24,858 nt of DNA from Prevotellaceae bacterium UBA2448 (GTDB taxonomy: Bacteria; Bacteroidota; Bacteroidia; Bacteroidales; Bacteroidaceae), in NCBI GenBank assembly GCA_002342585.1, contig DDQG01000039.1, positions 1-24,858 of the forward strand. The letters are read 5' to 3'. Under the pieces are notes generated by a model. That model ran no database searches, was not told the DNA's origin, and worked only from the letters and a program-made list of their open reading frames with translations. Below are positions 7,806-15,110 of the stretch, piece by piece. Numbering within the stretch: position 1 is the first letter of the stretch; the number at the start of each line of letters is the position of its first letter. The position numbers and the translations under genes were made by a program.

Positions 7806-7813
7806 TACTTTTG
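7806..7813 (+). promoter_or_regulatory. -7 promoter box for GH26
   Basis: TACTTTTG matches TAnnTTTG. No clear TTTG lies at the expected -33 position. The predicted start of transcription is near 7819, which makes the ATG at 7824 an unlikely start and favours 7839 or 7845. Confidence 0.5.
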
Positions 7814-7838
7814 CAGTTAATTAATGTTGTGTGGAGAA

Positions 7839-8903
7839 ATGAAAATGTGGATAAATAGGATTTTTGTTAGCTTAGTGGTTTTGTTTTCTGTTTGCCTGTT
7901 GTCGTGGGGAAAACAGACTGGAAATAGGCGTTCGCCTGAGGCGGAGAGTCTTTTGCAGTGTTTGCGCCAGATTTGGGGTAAACGGATTATCTCGGGTACT
8001 ATGGCAACGGTGAACTGGAACATAAACGAAGCTAAGTGGGTGCACCAGCATACAGGTAAGTGGCCTGTCCTCAACTGCTTCGACTACCTTCATCATCATT
8101 CCTCCGGCAATGGTAGTTGGATAGACTATACCGACGTCACTCCTGTGCTCGATTGGCATCGTTCAGGTGGGTTGGTGTCAATAATGTGGCATTGGAATGT
8201 ACCTGCCAATCAGGTTGGAAAGTATTCGTTTTATTGGGGCACAGAACCCGACAAAACCACATTCGACGTCAGAAAGATTTACGACCCCACATCACCTGAA
8301 TATCAGTTGATGATTAGTGATATAGACACAATTGCATCATACCTCAAGTTACTCAAACAGTACAATATACCTGTGCTTTGGCGCCCTTTGCACGAGGCTG
8401 GCGGCATGTGGTTCTGGTGGGGACGCGACGCGGAAGCATGCAATGAGCTATGGCGCGTTATGTATAAGCGTTTCCAGGCAGCAGGACTCGATAATCTCAT
8501 TTGGTTGTGGACTCAGGCTGCAGCATGGAAGAAACCTTATAGCGAGGGCTATCGCTGGTATCCCGGTGATGAGTATGTGGATATTGTCAGCATTGATATC
8601 TATAACGAAAGCAGTGCTGAGAATATAAAAACCTCTTGCTACGATTTTCTTTGCCAATCTTCGCCAGATAAGTTGGTCGCCCTTACGGAGTGTGGTAATG
8701 TGCCCACGATTCGTGAACAATGGAATGCGGGCTGCAAGTGGGTGTTCTTCATGCCCTGGTATGATCATGGACGCACGAGTAAACTTCAAAGCAAGGATTT
8801 TCAAAGTAGAGACCACGGCAATGCTGATGCTGCATGGTGGCAGGATGCTTTTTCAGTCGATTATGTACTCTCGCGCGATGATTTCCTAAAATTGAGGCAA
8901 TGA
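7839..8903 (+). CDS. GH26 family glycoside hydrolase, probable beta-mannanase
   Basis: A 354-residue secreted enzyme predicted to hydrolyse beta-1,4-mannan in the periplasm or outside the cell. Residues 4-24 form a hydrophobic signal peptide. GH26 landmarks are present: the ISGTMA start of the barrel, VSIMWHWNVP, WRPLHEAGGMWFWWG with the acid/base Glu186, and ALTECGNVP with the nucleophile Glu284. The length fits a single catalytic domain with no binding module. GGAG at 7831-7834 is well spaced from ATG 7845, so the protein may start there instead; the difference is two residues. The gene has its own promoter and a relic of its own 3' end upstream. Mannanase is the commonest GH26 activity, but other specificities such as xylanase are known. 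Confidence 0.88.
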   Translation: MKMWINRIFVSLVVLFSVCLLSWGKQTGNRRSPEAESLLQCLRQIWGKRIISGTMATVNWNINEAKWVHQHTGKWPVLNCFDYLHHHSSGNGSWIDYTDVTPVLDWHRSGGLVSIMWHWNVPANQVGKYSFYWGTEPDKTTFDVRKIYDPTSPEYQLMISDIDTIASYLKLLKQYNIPVLWRPLHEAGGMWFWWGRDAEACNELWRVMYKRFQAAGLDNLIWLWTQAAAWKKPYSEGYRWYPGDEYVDIVSIDIYNESSAENIKTSCYDFLCQSSPDKLVALTECGNVPTIREQWNAGCKWVFFMPWYDHGRTSKLQSKDFQSRDHGNADAAWWQDAFSVDYVLSRDDFLKLRQ

Positions 8904-8956
8904 TGGCTGCAGGATAAAAAGAAGTGGAAAAGGACTTCTTTTTATTTTTTATTTCG

Positions 8957-8964
8957 TACTTTTG
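8957..8964 (+). promoter_or_regulatory. -7 promoter box for the C11-PL9-rnh gene group
   Basis: TACTTTTG, again TAnnTTTG, lies 80 bp before a relic start codon (9037) and about 250 bp before the C11 gene. No good -33 TTTG is present. The surrounding bases resemble those at the GH26 promoter, as expected if both follow a copy of the GH26 3' end. Confidence 0.5.
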
Positions 8965-8970
8965 CAAAAA

Positions 8971-8998
8971 ATTGGTTATAGGTTATTGGTTATAGGTT
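8971..8998 (+). repeat. 14-nt tandem repeat in the leader
   Basis: ATTGGTTATAGGTT is present twice in perfect tandem, directly after the promoter, and is followed by ATTGACCT. A related run, GGTTATTG...ATTGGTTATTGACCT, lies at 7511-7543. Role unknown. Confidence 0.7.
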
Positions 8999-9036
8999 AT
9001 TGACCTGAAACTTTAATCTTTAAACTTTATATTACT

Positions 9037-9202
9037 ATGCGCTTAGCAGGACTTATATTAGCAATGATGCTGGCAGCGAGCAGTGCTGCAAAGGTAGTGT
9101 ACCATCGTTATCGGTCATCCGGCAGAACAACCGGAACCAAAGGATAAATGGAAGCCGGAGAATGTGTCATATAACGAGTTTGGAGGAAATGATTCAAAAT
9201 AA
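9037..9202 (+). pseudogene. fused relic: PL9 5' end joined to the 3' end of another gene
   Basis: From ATG 9037 the first 22 codons read MRLAGLILAMMLAASSAAKV then VY, closely matching the signal peptide of the intact PL9 gene at 10978. Similarity stops at about 9102. The frame then runs to a stop at 9145-9147. In the frame starting at 9104 a plausible protein tail (IVIGHPAEQPEPKDKW, then ENVSYNEFGG) ends in TAA at 9200-9202, 9 nt before the C11 gene. An internal deletion with a frame change explains this. I do not recognise the tail. The 36-residue peptide from 9037 may still be made and exported. Confidence 0.7.
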
Positions 9203-9211
9203 TATTAGGAT

Positions 9212-10972
9212 ATGAAAAAAACTTATCTGCGGATGTTGTCTGCCATCCTATGCTGCGGGCTCGCGCTGCTTTCATGTAGCGATGATAACAAAAACAATGG
9301 TAATAACAACGGTCAGGGTGATTCTGAGCCAAACTATGCCGACGTGGCAGTAATGTACTATGGTATAGGTGGGGGCGATTTGGATTATGCTACAGAGGTG
9401 GACTTTATGTTGGCAGCCTATCAGATGTCCTATCAAGTAAGGAACGTCCGTTATTTTGTACAGTATAAATATTCAAGCAGGGAAGCTTCCATTACTTATG
9501 ATGCAAGCCAGAAAGCTACGAATGCTAAATATAACTATGCGATGAGCGGTGAGTATGGTTCTGTGTATCGCTACGAACTGTTAGGGAATATGCTGGATAT
9601 GGAGTATCTGAACAAGAATGGCGATAATGTTAATTATCAGGAGAACGGAAGGAAGGTGTTTCCTAACCTGAGCCAATATAAGTTTGCCGGTTCTACGTTT
9701 GAGATGTATCAGCCAGATAATCTGGTCGATTTTATCAGGTGGACAATGAAACAGGCTCCGGAGGCTAAGGCTGTAGTACTTTGTCTGGGGGACCACGGAG
9801 GTGCATATAGTGTGACAACCGACACGGTGAGAACTACACGCGGTGTGATGTATGATGACAATCTGGTGGGCAAACCATCTATGACCATTGCTGATTTGGT
9901 CGCAGCCCTGAAGCAGTTGTCGGCCGATGAACTTGCTAAACTGAAGCTGATCAATTTCGACTGCTGTATGATGAGCAATCTTGAGACTCTGGGCGAACTG
10001 AAGGACCTGGTACCTTATGTGATGGGTTCCAGCCACTCTGTACCGAGTGCTGATCAGGGTAAGTTCGTGTATTACATGGGACTGTCGCAGGGAGAAGAGA
10101 CGGCTATTGCCGAGAATGCAAAGAAGTTTAATGCTGCAGTGCTGGATATGCATCGTACACAATTCGTCAATGGCGGTAAGAAGTGGAATACGCTTCGTAA
10201 CCTCGACTATACAGTGACTGATATGAAAAAGCTCGATCCTCTCTTTGCGAGCATAAAGAATGTCGTGGACTATCTGGTCAGTGACGAGAATCCTGCTTCG
10301 CCGGCAGAAAAGGCTGAAGAGTACTCAAAGGCTGCCTGCGAGTGTTACCACTATGTTGGTAATACTCCAGTATATGACATTATGGACTACCTGAATAAAC
10401 TGAAGGAATATGTTTTCCCCGGCAATGCTAAGTTCGCAGCCCTTGTGAGTGACGTGAAGACTGCTGTGAAGGCTGCGCAATACGGACATGTTGATTATAC
10501 TTATTCACTCGATCCGGAGAATGGTACGAACAATCTGGGTCTGTCGTATAGCGTATTGCTCGGATGTAATGCCGATGTGTTCAGTTTTGGCGATCAGGTA
10601 AGTGATATACCAGAAGAAAAACAAAATCTGGGTGCAATCATGGTTACTATCAAAGGTGGCAATGGTATAGAGGGTGAGGAGTATTTTAATAATGTGATAT
10701 TCGAGGACGGTCATTCGTATATACACGAATGGCTTAAGGGAGAAGCCGTAAACAACGCCTACCTGTCAAATTCAGCTTTAAATGGAGGTGCTGTTGTATC
10801 GTGGGCAAAGACATATAACACGACAGTATTTGATAAGGCTACCGGCTGGAGCAAGTGGATGAGAAAGAATCCGGGCCTGCCTCAGTACAACCCTCCGTTC
10901 GGAGAGGATAAGGACGGAATCTATGACTCTCAGAACGACTGGCTGGAGGATGTCTTACAAGAGCTTCTTTAA
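9212..10972 (+). CDS. clostripain-like (C11) cysteine peptidase lipoprotein
   Basis: A 586-residue predicted surface or periplasmic lipoprotein. The signal peptide ends in a lipobox (LLSCS, Cys about residue 22), followed by an Asn/Gly-rich tether. The C11 catalytic pair is visible: His195 in LCLGDHGG and Cys252 in NFDCCMMSNLE, matching the clostripain DHG and DxC motifs. Family members cut after Arg or Lys and often self-activate; residues 470-586 have no assigned role. The PL9 gene starts 5 nt after its stop, so the two are probably co-transcribed. The gene sits between two copies of the PL9 5' end. Bacteroidales code for many C11 lipoproteins, and whether this one processes neighbouring secreted enzymes is only a guess. 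Confidence 0.88.
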   Translation: MKKTYLRMLSAILCCGLALLSCSDDNKNNGNNNGQGDSEPNYADVAVMYYGIGGGDLDYATEVDFMLAAYQMSYQVRNVRYFVQYKYSSREASITYDASQKATNAKYNYAMSGEYGSVYRYELLGNMLDMEYLNKNGDNVNYQENGRKVFPNLSQYKFAGSTFEMYQPDNLVDFIRWTMKQAPEAKAVVLCLGDHGGAYSVTTDTVRTTRGVMYDDNLVGKPSMTIADLVAALKQLSADELAKLKLINFDCCMMSNLETLGELKDLVPYVMGSSHSVPSADQGKFVYYMGLSQGEETAIAENAKKFNAAVLDMHRTQFVNGGKKWNTLRNLDYTVTDMKKLDPLFASIKNVVDYLVSDENPASPAEKAEEYSKAACECYHYVGNTPVYDIMDYLNKLKEYVFPGNAKFAALVSDVKTAVKAAQYGHVDYTYSLDPENGTNNLGLSYSVLLGCNADVFSFGDQVSDIPEEKQNLGAIMVTIKGGNGIEGEEYFNNVIFEDGHSYIHEWLKGEAVNNAYLSNSALNGGAVVSWAKTYNTTVFDKATGWSKWMRKNPGLPQYNPPFGEDKDGIYDSQNDWLEDVLQELL

Positions 10973-10977
10973 TCGGT

Positions 10978-12255
10978 ATGCGCTTAGCTGGGTTTATACT
11001 AACGGTAATGGTGGCAGCGAGCAGTGCTGCAAAGGTGGTTTATATGAGTGCCGCAGGCAATGATGCCGGCGACGGTAGCATAAGGAATCCCTTTGCAACT
11101 CTGCCTGCTGCATACAAGGCTATAGAGGGAGGTGATACTATCTGTGTGCGAGGGGGAAGGTATTATGTTGACGATAGTCAGGTGATGAAGATTGTGGGTC
11201 CTTATGCCTGTGTGTTTATGTTGGATAAGGCTGGAACGGCAGAACGACGTACATGCATAATGGGTTATCCCGGTGAACGTCCTGTGTTCGACTTCTCTGC
11301 TCTGCAGATGGAGGGTAAGTATCGCTTTGCTGCTTTCTACCTGGGCGCTGACTATTTGCATCTGAAGAACTTTGACATAGTCGGTGTACCTGTGCGCATA
11401 AAAGGACATACTCAGTCGGAGTGTGTGAGTGCGAGAAAGGGTTCTCACTGTATAGTGGAAAACTTGGCTATGCACGATAATATGGCTATAGGCTATTATC
11501 AGTTGGTGGGAGAGTATAATCTGGTGCTGAACTGCGATGCATATAATAACTACGATGATTTTTCCGAAGGGGAGTATGGTGGAAATGTCGATGGATTCGG
11601 TTGCCATATAAGGAATGTGAAGCACAAGGGTAATGTGTTTCGTAATTGCAGGGCTTGGAGAAATTCTGACGATGGATTCGACTTGATAAATTGCGATACC
11701 TCTGTGGAGTTAGATCATTGCTGGGCATTTTATAATGGTTTCAGACCTACGGAGAATGCTGCTGACACAGTAACTTTTGTAAGTGCTGGCGATGGTAACG
11801 GATTCAAGGGTGGTGGATTTGGAATGGGAGAAAAGACGAAGTGCCCGCCTGAGTGTCCTGAGCATTATATCCATGACTGTCTGGCATTCAGGAATAAGGC
11901 AAATGGTTTTTATTCGAACCACCACATCGGAGGCAATAGATGGGAAGATAATGTGTCCGTGATGAACCGTAGGGACAATTATAATATGCTGAACCGAAAG
12001 GGCAGGGATGCTGAGGGAAAGGTGGATGTGCCAGGCTACGGACATGTGCTGAGGAATAATGTGTCGTTCCGCCCGGGTAAATGGCATATTTCGAATGTGA
12101 ACGAAGAGAAATCTACACTGGAGGGTAATTCGTTTCAAAGTGGCAAACAACTCTCGGAGGCTGACTTCGAATCTGCTCAGGAGTCGTTGCTCTTCGTTGC
12201 TCGAGATGCAGACGGTTGCCTGCCTGATACTAACCTGTTTAAAATAAAGAAATAA
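10978..12255 (+). CDS. PL9 family pectate lyase (right-handed beta-helix)
   Basis: A 425-residue secreted protein predicted to cleave polygalacturonate by calcium-dependent beta-elimination. A signal peptide (about residues 1-18, ending ASSAA) precedes the family start VVYMSAAGNDAGDGS. The PL9 active-site pattern known from Dickeya Pel9A is complete: Asp205 in NVDGFGCH, Asp231/Asp232/Asp235 in NSDDGFDLI as calcium ligands, and Lys277 in GNGFKGGG as the catalytic base. Turns typical of a beta-helix (NCRAWRNS, HCWAFYN) surround them. It lies 5 nt after the C11 stop and shares one base with the next start (TAATG). Together with GH26 it suggests growth on plant cell walls. The substrate was not tested and could be a pectin variant. 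Confidence 0.87.
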   Translation: MRLAGFILTVMVAASSAAKVVYMSAAGNDAGDGSIRNPFATLPAAYKAIEGGDTICVRGGRYYVDDSQVMKIVGPYACVFMLDKAGTAERRTCIMGYPGERPVFDFSALQMEGKYRFAAFYLGADYLHLKNFDIVGVPVRIKGHTQSECVSARKGSHCIVENLAMHDNMAIGYYQLVGEYNLVLNCDAYNNYDDFSEGEYGGNVDGFGCHIRNVKHKGNVFRNCRAWRNSDDGFDLINCDTSVELDHCWAFYNGFRPTENAADTVTFVSAGDGNGFKGGGFGMGEKTKCPPECPEHYIHDCLAFRNKANGFYSNHHIGGNRWEDNVSVMNRRDNYNMLNRKGRDAEGKVDVPGYGHVLRNNVSFRPGKWHISNVNEEKSTLEGNSFQSGKQLSEADFESAQESLLFVARDADGCLPDTNLFKIKK

Positions 12256-12671
12256 TGGTTGAGGCTGCAATAAACGATTCAATAGCTGTAGATGCTGCAT
12301 GCAGTGGCAATCCGGGTCCGATGGAGTATCGAGGGATATACCTGAAGACAGGAAAGGAGATTTTCCATTTCGGTCCTGTGCACGGAACAAACAACATTGG
12401 GGAGTTCCTTGCTATAGTGCATGCATTGGCTCTGCTGAAACAGAAAGGAATGCATGAGATGCCTATATACAGCGACAGTGTGAATGCTCAGATATGGGTG
12501 AAGAAGAAACACTGCAAAACCACTCTGGCTCGCACTCCCGAGACGGAATATCTGTTCAGTCTCATTGCCCGTGCTGAGGCTTGGTTGCGCAATAATTCCT
12601 ATAGTAATCCGATACTGAAGTGGCCTACGGAAGAGTGGGGGGAGATTCCTGCAGACTTTGGAAGAAAATGA
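12255..12671 (+). CDS. ribonuclease HI family protein
   Basis: A 138-residue RNase H-fold enzyme predicted to cut the RNA strand of RNA-DNA hybrids in the cytoplasm. The four acidic catalytic residues are in place: Asp13 (AVDAACSGNPGP), Glu50 (NNIGEFLAI), Asp74 (IYSDSVNAQ) and Asp134 near the end (PADFGRK). It is a bare catalytic domain without the N-terminal hybrid-binding module found in many RNase H1 proteins. Its ATG overlaps the PL9 stop, so it depends on the same transcript as two exported proteins, an odd pairing. Its stop overlaps the start of the next gene (ATGA at 12668-12671). Confidence 0.88.
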   Translation: MVEAAINDSIAVDAACSGNPGPMEYRGIYLKTGKEIFHFGPVHGTNNIGEFLAIVHALALLKQKGMHEMPIYSDSVNAQIWVKKKHCKTTLARTPETEYLFSLIARAEAWLRNNSYSNPILKWPTEEWGEIPADFGRK

Positions 12672-12976
12672 AAGTATTTATATCAGGAAAGATGACGGGA
12701 CTGACCCATGAGGAATTTCAGGCGAAGTTCGATGCCGCAGCAAAGAAGTTGCAGGCAATGGGTTATGAGATTTTCAATCCGTCTGTGTCGGAATGGAACG
12801 ATGCTATGCACGACAGAGGTATGTCGTATGGTGAAATACTGATAGAGGACTTCAGAAAGGTGCAGGAGTGCGATGCCCTGTATATGCTCGATAACTGGAA
12901 AGAGTCGAAAGGGGCAACAGCAGAACATGCCTTTGCAGATGCGATAGGGATGAAGATTATGTATGAGGAGAGTTGA
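12668..12976 (+). CDS. DUF4406 domain protein
   Basis: A 102-residue cytoplasmic protein that begins MKVFISGKMTGL, the hallmark start of DUF4406, a small family with a nucleoside 2-deoxyribosyltransferase-like Rossmann fold common in Bacteroidales genomes and phages. Other typical stretches are YEIFNPSV, ILIEDFRKVQECDALYML and KGATAEHAFA; the last resembles the nucleotide-binding Glu region of the fold. The ATG overlaps the rnh stop, so translation is coupled. A longer frame from 12620 is possible but lies inside rnh. No biochemical function is established. A link to nucleotide handling together with RNase H is an inference. Confidence 0.8.
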   Translation: MKVFISGKMTGLTHEEFQAKFDAAAKKLQAMGYEIFNPSVSEWNDAMHDRGMSYGEILIEDFRKVQECDALYMLDNWKESKGATAEHAFADAIGMKIMYEES

Positions 12977-12980
12977 ATAA

Positions 12981-13049
12981 CGGTTAAAGGTTAACGGTTA
13001 ACGGTTAAAGACTTTGGAACTTGGAACTTGAATCTTGATAAACTTGAAA
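12981..13049 (+). repeat. two runs of 7-nt repeats upstream of pyrF
   Basis: CGGTTAA, AGGTTAA, CGGTTAA, CGGTTAA run from 12981 to 13008. A second series (CTTTGGAA, CTTGGAA, CTTGAAT, CTTGATAAA, CTTGAAA) covers 13012-13049. They fill nearly all of the gap between the DUF4406 gene and pyrF. I see no consensus promoter in the gap. Repeat-number changes here could alter pyrF expression. Confidence 0.65.
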
Positions 13050-13065
13050 CTAAAATTTATTATAT

Positions 13066-13887
13066 ATGAATAAGGCAGAATTAATTAGCGAGATTAAGCA
13101 GAAGGGTACATTCCTATGTGTAGGACTTGATACTGACATCAAGAAGATACCTGAGTGTGTGAAAGGTGATGCAGACCCTGTGTTTGCATTCAATAAGGCT
13201 ATCATTGATGCTACAGCACCGTATTGTGTGGCATATAAGCCTAATTTGGCGTTCTATGAGAGTATGGGTGTGAAGGGTTGGATTTCGTTTGAAAAAACCA
13301 TTAAGTACCTGAACGAGAACTACCCAAAACATTTCATCATTGCTGATGCAAAACGTGGTGACATAGGAAATACCAGCATGATGTATGCACGTACTTTCTT
13401 CGAGGAGATAAATCTGGATGCTGTCACTGTAGCTCCATATATGGGTGAGGACAGCGTTGGTCCGTTCCTGCAGTATGCAGGCAAGTGGGTCGTACTCCTT
13501 GCACTTACCAGCAATAAGGGAAGTCATGACTTCCAACTGACTGAAGACACTGCTGGTGAACGCCTCTTTGAAAAGGTGTTGCGCAAGAGTCAGGAATGGG
13601 GCAACGACGAGAACATGATGTATGTGGTAGGAGCTACTCAGGGACGTATGTTTGAGGATGTGCGTAAGATTGTGCCAAACCACTTCCTGCTCGTTCCGGG
13701 CATCGGAGCTCAGGGTGGCAGTCTTGAAGAGGTGTGTAAGTATGGAATGACAAAAGACTGCGGACTGCTCGTGAATAGTAGTCGTGCTATTATCTATGCA
13801 GACTCTACTGAGCGTTTTGCAGAGGTTGCTGCAGAGGAGGCAAAGAAAGTTGCAATGCAAATGGCAAAGATACTGAATGACAAATAA
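13066..13887 (+). CDS. pyrF: orotidine 5'-phosphate decarboxylase
   Basis: A 273-residue enzyme for the last step of UMP synthesis, OMP to UMP plus CO2, in the cytoplasm. The active-site motif IADAKRGDIGNTS carries the Asp94, Lys96 and Asp99 charge network. CVGLDTDIKKIP at the N-terminus binds the base side, and LLVPGIGAQGG with NSSRAIIYA binds phosphate. Length and the DAKRGDIGNTS form fit the longer PyrF type common in Bacteroidota rather than the E. coli type of about 245 residues. The last 11 bases overlap the HD-domain gene, so the two are probably translated from one mRNA. Confidence 0.95.
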   Translation: MNKAELISEIKQKGTFLCVGLDTDIKKIPECVKGDADPVFAFNKAIIDATAPYCVAYKPNLAFYESMGVKGWISFEKTIKYLNENYPKHFIIADAKRGDIGNTSMMYARTFFEEINLDAVTVAPYMGEDSVGPFLQYAGKWVVLLALTSNKGSHDFQLTEDTAGERLFEKVLRKSQEWGNDENMMYVVGATQGRMFEDVRKIVPNHFLLVPGIGAQGGSLEEVCKYGMTKDCGLLVNSSRAIIYADSTERFAEVAAEEAKKVAMQMAKILNDK

Positions 13888-15100
13888 TAAGATTATCAAC
13901 GACCCTGTATTCGGTTTTATCAGAATACCTAATGGGGTGCTCTACGATATTGTGGTGCACCGCGATTTTTTCCGTCTGAGTCGCATTCGTCAGTTGGGTG
14001 CTGCATATATGGTGTATCCGGGTGCCCAGCATACTCGTTTCCAGCACAGTCTGGGAGCATTTCATCTGATGTGCAAGGCTGTGGCAACCCTCCAGATGAA
14101 AGGTGTGGAGATAACAGATGAGGAGGCAGAGGCAGTTGAGGCTGCCATACTGATGCACGACATAGGTCATGGTCCTTTTTCGCATGTCTTGGAACACACT
14201 TTGATAAGTGGTGTAGCACATGAGGATATCTCCCTGATGATTATGGAAAAACTCAACAGGGAATTTGACGGAAAACTGTCGCTGGCAATAAAGATTTTTA
14301 AGGATAAGTACAAGAAACACTTTCTCCACCAACTCATTTCGAGTCAGCTGGATATGGACCGACTGGACTACCTGCGACGCGACAGCTTCTTCACAGGTGT
14401 AACAGAAGGAAGCATAGGCAGCGACAGAATCATTGATATGCTACATGTACGTAACGATCGTCTTGCTGTAGAGAAGAAGGGTATTTATTCTATTGAAAAC
14501 TACTTGGTAAGTCGTCGCCTGATGTACTGGCAAGTGTATCTGCACAAGACCAGCGTAGCAGCAGAACATGTACTCATCAATGCCTTGCAGCGTGCAAAGG
14601 ATCTGGCACGGGAAGGTGTGGATCTGTTCTGTTCGCCTGCTCTTCATTTCTTCCTTTATCAGGACATAGACAAGGAACGCTTTATGAACGATGAGGAATG
14701 CCTGAAGAACTATCTGAATCTTGATGACAACGATATAATATCGGCATTGAAGGTTTGGCAGACCAGTGACGACAGGATTCTGGCAATGCTCGCTGAGGAC
14801 TTCATCGGCAGAAATATATTCAAGGTGGAGGTGACGGAAGGTCCTGACGATACTTCTGCCAGAGAAGCTCAGACAGTTAAGAGTATTGCTGCTAAGTATG
14901 GAGTAAGTGAGGAGGATACAAAACGTTACTTGACCAGTAGTCTGGTAGTGGGTAGAGATATGTACACTACTGTGGAGGATATGATAGAGATTCTGATGAA
15001 AGACGGCACAAGCAATGACATCTCGAAGGTGTCTGACATGCTGAATATAGATACTCTGTCTAAAAAGGTGAGAAAGAAATTTTTCTGTTATCAGAGATAA
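13877..15100 (+). CDS. HD-domain phosphohydrolase (dNTPase/SAMHD1-like)
   Basis: A 407-residue cytoplasmic metal-dependent phosphohydrolase. The HD signature is ILMHDIGHGPFSHVLEH (His94, Asp95), with the upstream QHTRFQHSLGAFHL block containing the first His ligand, and DMDRLDYLRRDSFFTG downstream supplying the last Asp. This pattern and the N-terminus (DPVFGFIRIP) match the group related to dGTPases and SAMHD1. The substrate of the Bacteroidota members is not certain; dNTPs are the best guess. It overlaps pyrF by 11 nt and is followed 10 nt later by uvrA, forming a cluster for nucleotide supply and DNA repair. Confidence 0.88.
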   Translation: MTNNKIINDPVFGFIRIPNGVLYDIVVHRDFFRLSRIRQLGAAYMVYPGAQHTRFQHSLGAFHLMCKAVATLQMKGVEITDEEAEAVEAAILMHDIGHGPFSHVLEHTLISGVAHEDISLMIMEKLNREFDGKLSLAIKIFKDKYKKHFLHQLISSQLDMDRLDYLRRDSFFTGVTEGSIGSDRIIDMLHVRNDRLAVEKKGIYSIENYLVSRRLMYWQVYLHKTSVAAEHVLINALQRAKDLAREGVDLFCSPALHFFLYQDIDKERFMNDEECLKNYLNLDDNDIISALKVWQTSDDRILAMLAEDFIGRNIFKVEVTEGPDDTSAREAQTVKSIAAKYGVSEEDTKRYLTSSLVVGRDMYTTVEDMIEILMKDGTSNDISKVSDMLNIDTLSKKVRKKFFCYQR

Positions 15101-15110
15101 AATACTGCTT

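Larger units (their letters stand above)
7412..7838. other. intergenic region with relics and regulatory repeats
   Basis: About 425 bp without an intact gene. It contains a GGTTATTGACCT element at 7532-7543 that recurs at 8995-9006, three phased palindromes (7628-7683), a relic of a GH26 3' end (7723-7753) and the GH26 promoter (7806-7813). The octamer TGCACACT occurs twice, on either side of the palindromes. I see no clear terminator for the defence operon. Confidence 0.6.

Noticed and set aside
7824..7838. GH26 start at ATG 7824
   Set aside because: It lies only about 5 nt after the predicted transcription start, and the extra residues MLCGE precede an already complete signal peptide.
9581..11625. 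Long minus-strand open frames opposite the C11 and PL9 genes
   Set aside because: Both plus-strand genes have complete catalytic motifs; the antisense frames are shadows produced by codon bias.
13114..13899. 261-codon open frame antisense to pyrF
   Set aside because: It mirrors pyrF almost exactly, is rich in Cys, His and Ser as expected of a reverse-frame shadow, and has no family features.
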